DNA from: Thermoplasmatota archaeon
GTDB lineage: Archaea; Thermoplasmatota; Penumbrarchaeia; Penumbrarchaeales; Penumbrarchaeaceae
Assembly (NCBI GenBank): GCA_030595585.1
Contig: JAUVCY010000027.1
Span: forward strand, 1-10,956
Direction: 5' to 3'
Length of the DNA stretch: 10,956 nt
How positions within the stretch are numbered: the first letter of the stretch is position 1; each line of letters begins with the position of its first letter. The notes below the pieces were generated by a model. It had not been told where the DNA came from and did no database searches. It saw nothing but the letters and a program-made list of their open reading frames with translations. Made by a program: the position numbers and the translations under genes. Of this stretch, positions 1 through 7,512 are shown in pieces.

Positions 1-819
1 TCGGCAGAGGAATACGGCCTCGTATATTCATCCGAGGATCAGTATTCCAGGCTGGGCGAGAGGTATTCTTCCTATCCCCCTCCTATGGAGATCCCCGAGC
101 TCCCCGTCAATGAGAACAATCCGCTTCGACCACTTTCCCCATACGGCCTGTCCAAGGCCTACGGGACCTCACTCATGGCGACCTATCACTCCCTTTACGG
201 GCTGAAGACCGTTACGGCGAGGAACTTCAACATCGAGGGGCCAGGGAGGGGGGAACAGTTCGTCACCTCCCATATCATCAGACAGCTGTTGGGTGAAAAC
301 AGCAGGGAGATCAGTATAGGAAATGTAAACATCTTCAAGGATTGGTCCCACGTCGAGGATGTAGTGAGGGCGTTTCAACTGCTGGAAGAGGGAGGGAAGT
401 TCGGGCAGGTATACAACGTGGGGTCGGAGAGGACCAACTCCATCCTTACTTTCGTCCTCCTCTCGATGAGGGAGCTGGGATATGACGTCAGGGGTATCAG
501 TTCGGTTGCGAACGGAAAGGAGCTGGAGGGCCCCCTGCAAAGGGTTAAAGGGGAGACGTTTGGCAGGGATTTTATCAGATACCGGGTAGATGAGGCCCTG
601 CTCGACACCCTCCGATTTGAGATGGATGACGTGGGCATCATTGTCCACACCGGAAGCGGTGAGCTGAGGATAACGTTCGACAGGAAGTTCTTCAGGCCCC
701 ATGACAACCCAATCCTCATGTCGGATACCACGAAGATATCCGCCCTGGGATTCAAGGTAAGACACTCCCTGGAGGATATAGTTTCAAGCCAGATAGAACA
801 TATGAAAGGTGGGGCTTGA
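1..819 (+). CDS. NAD(P)-dependent epimerase/dehydratase, GDP-mannose dehydratase/reductase-like (5' partial)
   Basis: This is an extended short-chain dehydrogenase acting on a nucleotide sugar, probably in surface-glycan precursor synthesis. The frame is open from base 1, so the true start and the Rossmann GxxGxxG motif lie upstream; the ATG at 85 is internal. In the 272 visible residues, SAEEYG at 1-6 fits the serine-containing strand, and SPYGLSK at 46-52 holds the catalytic Y48-x3-K52 pair. ARNFNIEGPG at 73-82 and DWSHVEDVVRA at 114-124 match the substrate-binding region of GDP-mannose 4,6-dehydratase and GDP-6-deoxymannose reductase relatives. VYNVGS at 138-143 is the usual late motif. 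Residues about 165-228 are extra compared with the common form, before FFRPHDNPILMSDTTKISALGF resumes the standard C-terminus. It converges on the flippase, 49 bases away. The superfamily is certain, but the exact sugar substrate cannot be told from the sequence. Confidence 0.88.
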   Translation, partial: SAEEYGLVYSSEDQYSRLGERYSSYPPPMEIPELPVNENNPLRPLSPYGLSKAYGTSLMATYHSLYGLKTVTARNFNIEGPGRGEQFVTSHIIRQLLGENSREISIGNVNIFKDWSHVEDVVRAFQLLEEGGKFGQVYNVGSERTNSILTFVLLSMRELGYDVRGISSVANGKELEGPLQRVKGETFGRDFIRYRVDEALLDTLRFEMDDVGIIVHTGSGELRITFDRKFFRPHDNPILMSDTTKISALGFKVRHSLEDIVSSQIEHMKGGA

Positions 820-868
820 TCGTTTGCATCTATAGGCATGTCTGACCCCGATCGGTCAAATGGAGACA

Positions 869-2395
869 TCAATCACGATCGCCGAAAAGTTCACCCTTCA
901 CGTATCTGTACATCTTACGAATATCAAAAGTGTCGATAAAGAAATCGAAGTCCCTTCTGGTGAATTCCCTGAAGATGATGAGAATGCCGAGGTAGATGAG
1001 TCCACCAGAACCGACGAATATGATCACCTCGTAGAACCTAGTGATATCGTAGATATACTCCTGGGTGAGCATGATGAGACAGCAAACGATCCCCGCCGAA
1101 ACAATGTGTCTGAACACACTGGTGTTCACGCCGGTCCTGATCAGTTTTCTCGACAGGTATCTGACGAACGCATAGTTGATCACGGCCGAGATCAGCGTGG
1201 CCAGGGCCGCCCCCATGGCACCCATGCCCAGGAGTGGCACTCCATATATCGATTCGGGGATGAAGAGCAGGTTCAGGACGATATTGAGAGGCATGATCAC
1301 CGCAGACAGGATCAGGGAGTATATTGGCTTATCAAAGCTGGCGAAGTGTATCATATATGGCTTCACAAGTGCCCTGATCATTACCCACCCCATCAGGATG
1401 GAGAAGATGGGTGCCGACTCAGCATATTGGACGTCCGAGAATATCAGGATGAATGGGCCGGAGATGGATATGAGAATGAGTGCGATGGGCGTGATGATCA
1501 TGGATATATATCTTTCAGCCTTGTGGGTCAGCATTCTTACTCGTGAGATCTTTCCGGCAATGATGAGAGCCGAAAATGCAGGGAACATCACCGTCCCAAG
1601 CGATGCCGCAACACTTTCTGGGAGCATGGCAAATTTCTGGGCATTCCAGTAGATGGCAAGTTGAGCGTTGTTGTAGAAGAGCTTGATCATTACCCTGTCG
1701 ATATTGACCACTATAGGCTGAAGCGCCATGACAAACATCAGCGGCAACGCGAACGTGGTATAGCTTTTCATCATTGCGAGGGTGGGTGGTTTGATCTGGG
1801 GTATGGTCCTCCACATAAGGACCATGGAGATGGCGAATGATGCGATCGCGCCCACCACCCATGTCAGTGCCAGGAGGTAAACATCCTCCACCATGACCAC
1901 AACTCCAATGGTTATCACGGCCTGTATGACCGCTGCGGTGAATAGGACGGCCTGCGTCTTTGCTATCTGCTGTTTGCCAATGAATGTGTTGGTTACCACC
2001 GAGGTAAGGTTGTTGAATATGAACCAGATCAGCATCAGGTAGATCACCTGTTCATCGTACGAATTGGTAAAATCCATCCTTGGATAGACGTTCTTGTAAC
2101 CCCAGATCGCAATGAACAGTATTGCTGTGAATATCAGGAGGAGGAAGACCTTTATGGATAGCAGGGTTCCGACGCATCTGCCCACATCCTTCCCTTCCGA
2201 TATCCTCTTGATATGTGCGGTGGAAAAACCCAGTTCGGTTATTAGCCCGAACAGGCCAATAAATGATATGGCAAAACCAACGGATCCGGTATAATCCAAC
2301 CTGATGTGATTGGCTATGAAGAACCAGCTGACATAGCCGAAAAGCGACATCCCGATACGGGTACTCATTAAAAGGAAGGTCTTTCTTGCATGCAT
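869..2395 (-). CDS. Oligosaccharide flippase family membrane protein (Wzx/RfbX-like)
   Basis: This 508-residue polytopic membrane protein has long runs of Leu, Ile, Val, Phe and Ala separated by short charged loops, which fits the 12-14 transmembrane helices of the polysaccharide biosynthesis/flippase family (MOP superfamily). The N-terminus (KTFLLMSTRIGMSLFGYVSWFF) and the next helix pair around residues 39-63 are typical of this family. The C-terminal amphipathic tail (FTRRDFDFFIDTFDIRKMYRYVKGEL) resembles that of archaeal flippases I know. The likely role is moving a lipid-linked glycan from the cytoplasmic to the outer face of the membrane. The glycosyltransferases and sugar-nucleotide dehydrogenase nearby support this. 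The ATG at 2395 sits about 37 bases after a TATA box. It is transcribed divergently from the first sulfatase-like gene. The family call is firm; the cargo is inferred. Confidence 0.9.
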   Translation of the reverse strand: MHARKTFLLMSTRIGMSLFGYVSWFFIANHIRLDYTGSVGFAISFIGLFGLITELGFSTAHIKRISEGKDVGRCVGTLLSIKVFLLLIFTAILFIAIWGYKNVYPRMDFTNSYDEQVIYLMLIWFIFNNLTSVVTNTFIGKQQIAKTQAVLFTAAVIQAVITIGVVVMVEDVYLLALTWVVGAIASFAISMVLMWRTIPQIKPPTLAMMKSYTTFALPLMFVMALQPIVVNIDRVMIKLFYNNAQLAIYWNAQKFAMLPESVAASLGTVMFPAFSALIIAGKISRVRMLTHKAERYISMIITPIALILISISGPFILIFSDVQYAESAPIFSILMGWVMIRALVKPYMIHFASFDKPIYSLILSAVIMPLNIVLNLLFIPESIYGVPLLGMGAMGAALATLISAVINYAFVRYLSRKLIRTGVNTSVFRHIVSAGIVCCLIMLTQEYIYDITRFYEVIIFVGSGGLIYLGILIIFREFTRRDFDFFIDTFDIRKMYRYVKGELFGDRD

Positions 2396-2423
2396 GTTCT
2401 GACGGGCCTTGACAAGATATGTA

Positions 2424-2440
2424 TGATTAAATATATTTTG
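2424..2440 (-). promoter_or_regulatory. TATA box (box A) for the flippase gene
   Basis: Read on the minus strand, the A/T run AAAATATATTTAATC lies with its centre about 37 bases before the ATG at 2395. Archaeal TATA boxes sit about 25 bases before the transcription start, so this predicts a leader of roughly ten bases. It is the only strong A/T element on this side of the divergent intergenic region. Confidence 0.6.
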
Positions 2441-2529
2441 TTCTTCTTCGACATGACAAGTTCATAACATGTATCCGTTAATGGCAACGAATTCCATTTA
2501 TTCACAGCCCGTGGATGCTCAACTGGGAA

Positions 2530-2542
2530 AGTTATAAGTAAT
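2530..2542 (+). promoter_or_regulatory. Putative TATA box for the first sulfatase-like gene
   Basis: AGTTATAAGTAAT lies with its centre about 37 bases before the ATG at 2572, the same spacing as the TATA box of the divergent flippase. The predicted leader is again about ten bases, without a strong Shine-Dalgarno sequence. The 176-base region 2396-2571 thus looks like a divergent double promoter. Confidence 0.5.
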
Positions 2543-2571
2543 CATATCAGATAGCTTTATGATGGACATCC

Positions 2572-3951
2572 ATGGGGGGTGCCCGATTGGGAAAGAACGT
2601 CCTGCTGATCACCATTGATTGCTTACGCCCTGACCATCTCGGATGTTATGGCTATCGACGTGATACCAGCCCTTGCCTGGATCAACTGGCCAAGACCGGC
2701 TGCAGATTCACCTCTGCATTCACCGTAGGCCCCAATACCCCCCCGTCGTTCAATTCGCTTTTCACATCCACCTATCCATTCTCCGGGGATGGATATTCTC
2801 CCCTCCCTGGCTCAAAGAAGGGCCTTGCAGAGGTCCTTAAAGGCGAGGGATATTCCACGTGTGGGATAAACTCCAATGCGTTCCTCGGCGAGAGCTTCCA
2901 CTACGAGAAAGGATTTGACCATTTTGAGAACCCATTTCGGGAACCAGGCGGTGCGGAGAGGGCTATCAACGACCTTATCAATAGGTCGAACTATCGCAAA
3001 TTAAAAGGGGTCTCCTCGTTTCTGGAGTGGATCAAGGTCAACTTCATAAACAGCGACCCAAGGCCATATCTGCCCGCCGATAATATCTCGAGGAGGGCCC
3101 TCTCCCGGGTCGAGGAAAATGACGCCCCTTTTTTCCTGTGGGTGCACTACATGGACGCCCATCTGCCCTACATGCCCCAGGATGATATTCTGAAGGAATG
3201 GGGGCTCCGGGGAAAGAACCTGGGCGAAATGGTGAACATGAAACGGCTCATTGAGAGGAGGGAGGAGCCCGTTTCCGAGGAGGAGATCGTCCGGATCAAG
3301 GAGATATACGATTCCAATATTCGATTCATTGACAGGTCTATCCAGGAACTCCTGGAGGGGATGGGTGAGGACACGCTCGACCAGACCTACGTTTTCGTCA
3401 TGGCAGACCATGGCGAGGAGTTCGGGGAGCATGGCCATGTGGGCCATTTCGGCAAGCTGTATGATGAGCTTCTGAGGATACCCATGATACTCTCGGGACC
3501 TGGCATTCCCAAAGGCCTCGTATGCGACCATATGGTCTCCAATCTGGACATATCCCCCACCATCATCGATCTCCTGGAGATCGAGCCCGTAGTGGACTTC
3601 AAGGGTAGTTCGATACTGGATGACTTAACTTGTGTTGAGGAAAGCAATGAGGTCCTGATAGGGGAGGTGGAGCGGTTGAGCAAGAAGGTGTTCAGCAGCA
3701 ACATAGGCGACAGGATCTGGTCTTTCCGGGACAGGAACTGGAAGCTGATCCGCAACGAGGAAGCTGATATCCTTGAGCTCTATGACCTGGAAAATGACCC
3801 TGCAGAACAGGCCAACCTCGCAGGCACCGGAGAGGAAATGGAGGGCATGCTCAATGCCCTCTACCGAAACCATGTAGATAAGCAGAGGGGGGAGAGGGCA
3901 AATTCCGAAAAGAGGAAGCTAAGGACAGCATTCAAGAACCTGAAATTGTAG
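2572..3951 (+). CDS. Sulfatase-like hydrolase/transferase, alkaline phosphatase superfamily, Thr nucleophile
   Basis: This 459-residue protein belongs to the alkaline phosphatase/sulfatase superfamily. The first metal motif is LLITIDCLRPDHLGCYGY at 11-28 (D16, R19, D21). The nucleophile loop is T56-P-P-S-F60, aligned with C-x-P-S-R of sulfatases; with no Cys or Ser there, formylglycine cannot form. LWVHYMDAHLPYMP at 189-202 (H192, H197) is a family substrate/metal motif. MADHGEEFGEHGHVGHFGKLYDE at 277-299 gives the second metal site (D279, H280, likely H292). LYDLENDPAEQANLAG near residues 403-418 is the usual sulfatase C-terminal motif. No signal peptide or membrane helix is visible, so it is probably cytoplasmic. 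Database labels would say 'sulfatase', but a phosphodiesterase or phospho-group transferase on a glycan intermediate fits the Thr better (inference). It ends 8 bases from the convergent glycosyltransferase. Confidence 0.88.
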   Translation: MGGARLGKNVLLITIDCLRPDHLGCYGYRRDTSPCLDQLAKTGCRFTSAFTVGPNTPPSFNSLFTSTYPFSGDGYSPLPGSKKGLAEVLKGEGYSTCGINSNAFLGESFHYEKGFDHFENPFREPGGAERAINDLINRSNYRKLKGVSSFLEWIKVNFINSDPRPYLPADNISRRALSRVEENDAPFFLWVHYMDAHLPYMPQDDILKEWGLRGKNLGEMVNMKRLIERREEPVSEEEIVRIKEIYDSNIRFIDRSIQELLEGMGEDTLDQTYVFVMADHGEEFGEHGHVGHFGKLYDELLRIPMILSGPGIPKGLVCDHMVSNLDISPTIIDLLEIEPVVDFKGSSILDDLTCVEESNEVLIGEVERLSKKVFSSNIGDRIWSFRDRNWKLIRNEEADILELYDLENDPAEQANLAGTGEEMEGMLNALYRNHVDKQRGERANSEKRKLRTAFKNLKL

Positions 3952-3959
3952 CGGATCGC

Positions 3960-4829
3960 CTATCCTCCATCTTTCCCCTGGAGCCGCTCTGTGAGATGGT
4001 ACCCGATCATGTCCCGTATCCATTTTTGGAATGAATATATCCGATAGGCCAATATCATCATATACGCCCTGCTGCCGAAATTCCTTTTCAAGAACAGCAC
4101 ATGGTTACCCCTGTCCCCCATTTTTATCTGCCTTCTGCTCTGTGCGTTCTTACCGGATCGGTTGTGGATGTGCCAGAGATAGGCAGATGGAACTGCCATG
4201 TACTTCCTGGGTGGAACAAGCTCCAATGTCCTGAGATACAGGTCGGTCTCCTCCCTGAGCCCGGAACCCGGGAAGTGATGCCATATCTCATCCAGTCCCT
4301 CGAAGAACTCCTTGTAGCAGAAGAAGGAGTTGTGCCCGACATTCACTCCCGTTCCATCCGTGGGTTTATGGGGAATTCCGGTGAACCGGCCGAACCTTGG
4401 GTGTGGGTCGTACGGAAGGGCTGCGGGTGGTTTCATATCGTCCAGCGATCCGGTCTGAATGTAGATGCCGAACAGACAGGTATACTTGCCCTGTTCCTTG
4501 AGCTCCCGGTAGAGGTGTTTGATGTAGTCGGGATGCCAGATCATGTCATCCTCGTTGTTCGTTATCATATTTCCAGAGGAGAGCGAATAGCCCCTGGACC
4601 AGTTCGGCCCACCTGCGTAGCTCTTTCTGGTGTTACGCTCGATGATGAAGCGATCATCGTCCCGGTATCGGTTCAGGATATCCCAGGTCTCATCATTTGA
4701 CATATCGTCGATGATAATGATCTCGATCTCGAGCCCCTCCGGAACGGTGCATTTTAGAATGCTTTCGATGGAATGGCCCAGGAGATCTGGCCTGTTGTAG
4801 GAGCTGAGCAGAATACTTAGCCTATCCAT
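3960..4829 (-). CDS. Family 2 glycosyltransferase (GT-A fold)
   Basis: The N-terminus MDRLSILLSSYNRPDLLGHSIES is the classic nucleotide-sugar-binding start of GT2 enzymes, followed by EIIIIDDMSNDET, the second conserved strand-turn. The metal/nucleotide site appears as NNEDDMIW, an Asp-rich variant of DxD. GLREETDLYLR in the second half fits the acidic catalytic-base segment. No membrane helix is visible, so the enzyme should act at the cytoplasmic face on a lipid-linked acceptor; donor and acceptor are unknown. The frame also offers an ATG at 4850, seven codons upstream. I prefer 4829 because an A/T element (4851-4865) ends directly before the 4850 ATG, so a transcript from it would begin near 4831 and exclude that ATG. 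Read-through from the upstream glycosyltransferase, 63 bases away, could still use 4850. Confidence 0.87.
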   Translation of the reverse strand: MDRLSILLSSYNRPDLLGHSIESILKCTVPEGLEIEIIIIDDMSNDETWDILNRYRDDDRFIIERNTRKSYAGGPNWSRGYSLSSGNMITNNEDDMIWHPDYIKHLYRELKEQGKYTCLFGIYIQTGSLDDMKPPAALPYDPHPRFGRFTGIPHKPTDGTGVNVGHNSFFCYKEFFEGLDEIWHHFPGSGLREETDLYLRTLELVPPRKYMAVPSAYLWHIHNRSGKNAQSRRQIKMGDRGNHVLFLKRNFGSRAYMMILAYRIYSFQKWIRDMIGYHLTERLQGKDGG

Positions 4830-4850
4830 CGCCTGTTCATCAGTTTTCAT

Positions 4851-4865
4851 ATTAAATAGTTTTAT
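4851..4865 (-). promoter_or_regulatory. Putative TATA box for the downstream glycosyltransferase
   Basis: The minus strand reads CATAAAACTATTTAAT directly before the ATG at 4850. With a normal TATA-to-start distance of about 25 bases, transcription would begin near 4831-4836. This points to leaderless or near-leaderless translation from the ATG at 4829. It is the only A/T-rich element in the 63 bases between the two glycosyltransferase genes. Confidence 0.45.
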
Positions 4866-4913
4866 GGAGGGTAGTTCTGTGACATCAGGGGTTTATTTTG
4901 GATGCCCCTTGCT

Positions 4914-5930
4914 TCAGGTACCTTTTCGAGCCATGGCCGTCTTGAAAACGTACAGGAGGGTTCCCGGGAGATATCCGGCCAGCCTCAGGTTGAAGTATAT
5001 TGCCCTGAAGACGCCAAGATGGACCGAACGGCCAACGATCAGTGAGCGGAGTTTCCTTCTGGAGCTTCTTTTGATCTTCTCCCGATCCAACCACGGCGGG
5101 GATCTTTTCAGAATGGCCCTGTTGATCCTCGATAGGAGCTTTACTGTATCCACCGAGAAAGTGGGGTCGGGATCGAAATAGGAGTGATCCACAAACATTT
5201 CCAGGGTCCGTCTTTTCACCTCAAGGCCCAGCCTCCGGTCCATGTTGCGACCGAGGACCCCGAACATGTCATCCTTCAATTTCTCGGCCTGCGTGGCAGA
5301 GAGGGAATCTTCATTTGACCTCCATTTCACCAGGTGGTCGTGGATCAGGATGATCCTGTATCGGTCGCCCAATCTCAAGAACAGGTCGTAATCTTCGGCC
5401 AGAATGCCCTCACGATAACCTCCGACCTCTCTCATTGCATCCGTCCTGGCGAGTACGGAGGAGTGGGGGATGGCGTTGTGAAAGAAGAGGTGATAATAGA
5501 GGTCATCCTCATCAAGGGCCATGGTGTTCCTTCCAAGCACCCTGCCATCACTGTCGATGGTCTGGTTCAGACAGCCCACGATCCCAACATCCTCCGAAGA
5601 CGTGATGACCTCGTACTGTTTCTCCAACCTGTCGGGAAGGGAAACATCATCCGAATCAAGAACTGCCAGGAAACGCCCGCGGGCCAGCTCCAATCCCCTG
5701 TTCCTGGATGCGGTCAAACCGATCCGCTTCTCATTTTTAATCAGCCTGATCCTCGGGTCGTTGAAACGTTCGATCAGCTCCTCGCATCCATCCTCGGGAT
5801 GGGGGTCCAGAACGATGATCAGCTCCAGCTTCTGAAATGTCTGATCGAGGACGCTTTGTATGGCCTCCTCGATGTATGTGCCATCACGATATGCCGTCAT
5901 GCAGCATGTTATCTCCACTTCATCTCCCAC
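4914..5930 (-). CDS. Family 2 glycosyltransferase (GT-A fold), GTG start
   Basis: This 338-residue GT2 enzyme has all landmark motifs. EITCCMTAYRDGTYIEEAIQSVLDQTF at 5-32 is the N-terminal nucleotide-binding part. NEKRIGLTASRNRGLELARGRFLAVLDSDD at 66-95 includes the metal-binding D92-S-D94-D95. PHSSVLARTDAMREVGGYRE at 155-174 and ILAEDYDLFLRLG at 176-188 carry the acceptor/base motif with E179-D180. It transfers a sugar from a nucleotide donor; donor and acceptor cannot be read from the sequence. The start is GTG at 5930: no in-frame ATG lies upstream, and the next Met (residue 11) falls inside the first conserved strand. It is divergent from the second sulfatase-like gene and may be co-transcribed with the next glycosyltransferase, which is 63-84 bases downstream on the same strand. 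Confidence 0.9.
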   Translation of the reverse strand: MGDEVEITCCMTAYRDGTYIEEAIQSVLDQTFQKLELIIVLDPHPEDGCEELIERFNDPRIRLIKNEKRIGLTASRNRGLELARGRFLAVLDSDDVSLPDRLEKQYEVITSSEDVGIVGCLNQTIDSDGRVLGRNTMALDEDDLYYHLFFHNAIPHSSVLARTDAMREVGGYREGILAEDYDLFLRLGDRYRIILIHDHLVKWRSNEDSLSATQAEKLKDDMFGVLGRNMDRRLGLEVKRRTLEMFVDHSYFDPDPTFSVDTVKLLSRINRAILKRSPPWLDREKIKRSSRRKLRSLIVGRSVHLGVFRAIYFNLRLAGYLPGTLLYVFKTAMARKGT

Positions 5931-5973
5931 TGGAAAAACCCCGATATCAACGTCGTAACATATGTTGAACAGC

Positions 5974-5985
5974 TATTTTATAATT
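5974..5985 (-). promoter_or_regulatory. Putative TATA box for the GTG-start glycosyltransferase
   Basis: The minus strand reads AATTATAAAATA, centred about 48 bases before the GTG at 5930, which implies a leader of about 20 bases. The element is nearly symmetrical and could also fire on the plus strand, but that would give a leader of over 100 bases for the divergent gene. Confidence 0.5.
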
Positions 5986-6063
5986 GATATCCGTGGGACG
6001 ATATTGGCAGGTCGATATCATGCATGGGCCCAGATCTCCGGCCCCTGGCAGGCCAAGTTCAAA

Positions 6064-6085
6064 GTGCATATACAGTATGTTTTTA
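6064..6085 (+). promoter_or_regulatory. Putative promoter of the second sulfatase-like gene
   Basis: Two A/T elements, GCATATACA (about 6067-6075) and GTTTTTAT (about 6079-6086), lie 27-45 bases before the ATG at 6112. Either could act as box A. Both predict a transcript starting after the in-frame ATGs at 5962 and 6085, which supports 6112 as the real start. Neither is a perfect consensus. Confidence 0.4.
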
Positions 6086-6111
6086 TGGCAGGAAAGGTTC
6101 ATATCGGACAT

Positions 6112-7512
6112 ATGCAAAAACCGAATGTATTCCTTATTATCCTGGACACCCTCCGGGAGGATCACGGCCATCTTGTGTGGAGTGATCTGGAGGAATTCGG
6201 CTTTCGGAGATATGAGGACGCGATCTCCACCTCATCGTGGACGACCCCGGCACATGCGTCCATGTTCACCGGTCACTATCCCTCGGTCCATGGAGCTCAC
6301 GCTACAGATGAGAGGAAGGTCGATGAGGTCCGGCTGAGGAGAAGGGACCTTCTCAGCACGTATCTGGCTGGATCTGGGTATGAGAACCACCTTCTCAGCG
6401 CTAATCCCTACATATCCAGGCTTTTTGGTTTCAGAGATTTTCACCATTACTACGAGATCATGTACAATCCATCCTTCAAGCTACTCAGACCCGCCGAGTG
6501 GGAGGAGATATCATCCCTGAAGGAGGAATGTGGAGGCAGCATGGTCAAGGTGCTGAAGGCCCTGCTAAAGCGTGGGAGATACTCCCTTGTCATCAGGTCG
6601 GGCATGGACAAGGTGGGATTATCCAGGGCTTGCGATCTGCTGTATCAGAAATTCTACGTGAAACAGGTTTATAACTGGCCTTTTGAAAAAGGGTCGAAGA
6701 GGATACTGCGTTCCTTCAGAAAGACCATGAGGACATATCGAAAGGAGAGGCCGCTTTTCGTGACCATGAACTTCATGGAGGTCCATGAGCCATATTTCGC
6801 CGAAAAGGTGATGGAATACAACCTCAATCTGGACCCATCCAGGTTGAGGAAGGTTATCACGCCCAGGGTGACCGACCGCCTTCTCGAGGCCTACAGAAAG
6901 GAGATCGTGTATACCAGTGCAAAGGTTCGTGAGCTTTTTCAGCTTCTTCGGGAGAGTGGACAGTTCGACCGATCCCTGGTGATCATCGTAAGCGACCATG
7001 GGCAGCTCTTTGGAAGGAAGGGACGGATCGGACATGGCGTTTTCCTGGACGACGAATGCATTCGTGTCCCGCTGTTCATTAAATATCCGCTGGGGGATCG
7101 GACCGTGATCGAGAAAGAGAGATCCGGCAGATACATATCCATCACCAAGCTAAGAGGCTTCATCCAGGAGGGAATACAGAGGGGTCGTTTCGATGAGACA
7201 ACTCTATTCGATGATACCGTCTTTGCCGAATCCTTCGGCATCAACATAAGGGTAGATCCAGGGAATGACGTGGAGAGGAGGCGGAAAGAGGAGCTGGACA
7301 AATACAGGATCGCCGTATACCACAAAGGCCACAAGGGGATATTCAGCGTACCTGAATGGAAGTTCGACAGCATAGAATCGCCTCCCGACCTGGAATTGAC
7401 CAGGGGGATGGAAGACGAGCTCAAGGCCCAGATCGTCCGTTTCCTGAAGACCTCCAGAGCGGAGAAACATGGCATCTCCACCCTTGCCAAAAAAATGAAA
7501 CCCCACCCATGA
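6112..7512 (+). CDS. Sulfatase-like protein, alkaline phosphatase superfamily, Thr nucleophile
   Basis: Counted from the ATG at 6112, this protein has 466 residues. NVFLIILDTLREDHGH at 5-20 gives the first metal site (D12, R15, D17). SSWTTPAHASMFTGHYPSVHG at 41-61 is the nucleophile loop, with T44-T-P-A-H48 where sulfatases have C-x-P-S-R. NFMEVHEPYF is the family HxPY-type motif. VSDHGQLFGRKGRIGHG starts the second metal site at D295-H296; the usual EHG is replaced by RKG. The reading frame extends 50 codons upstream to 5962, but those residues do not look like the family and overlap promoter elements, so I start at 6112. No signal peptide or membrane helix is visible. Next to glycosyltransferases it probably modifies a glycan or lipid-linked intermediate. 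A sulfatase role is unlikely without Cys or Ser at the nucleophile (inference). It diverges clearly from the first sulfatase-like protein and is not a recent duplicate. Confidence 0.85.
   Translation: MQKPNVFLIILDTLREDHGHLVWSDLEEFGFRRYEDAISTSSWTTPAHASMFTGHYPSVHGAHATDERKVDEVRLRRRDLLSTYLAGSGYENHLLSANPYISRLFGFRDFHHYYEIMYNPSFKLLRPAEWEEISSLKEECGGSMVKVLKALLKRGRYSLVIRSGMDKVGLSRACDLLYQKFYVKQVYNWPFEKGSKRILRSFRKTMRTYRKERPLFVTMNFMEVHEPYFAEKVMEYNLNLDPSRLRKVITPRVTDRLLEAYRKEIVYTSAKVRELFQLLRESGQFDRSLVIIVSDHGQLFGRKGRIGHGVFLDDECIRVPLFIKYPLGDRTVIEKERSGRYISITKLRGFIQEGIQRGRFDETTLFDDTVFAESFGINIRVDPGNDVERRRKEELDKYRIAVYHKGHKGIFSVPEWKFDSIESPPDLELTRGMEDELKAQIVRFLKTSRAEKHGISTLAKKMKPHP

Noticed and set aside
169..765. 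198-codon open frame on the - strand opposite the dehydrogenase
   Set aside because: It is antisense to a gene with complete SDR motifs and has no recognizable domain or promoter.
843..858. Short inverted repeat TGACC-N6-GGTCA between convergent genes
   Set aside because: It is only a five-base stem and is not followed by a T-tract on either strand, so it is too weak to call a terminator or operator.
860..1546. 228-codon open frame on the + strand opposite the flippase
   Set aside because: The translation is rich in His, Asp, Glu and Gly with no hydrophobic core. It is the antisense of a clear membrane protein and resembles no family I know.
4101..4700. 199-codon open frame on the + strand opposite a glycosyltransferase
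   Set aside because: It is a shadow of a GT2 gene with clear motifs on the minus strand; no independent start signals.
5334..5987. 217-codon open frame on the + strand opposite the second glycosyltransferase
   Set aside because: It lies antisense to a well-supported GT2 gene and runs into the divergent promoter region.
5962..6111. 50-residue N-terminal extension of the second sulfatase-like protein
   Set aside because: The residues do not resemble the family, are not a clear signal peptide, and overlap likely TATA elements; the ATG at 6112 fits better.
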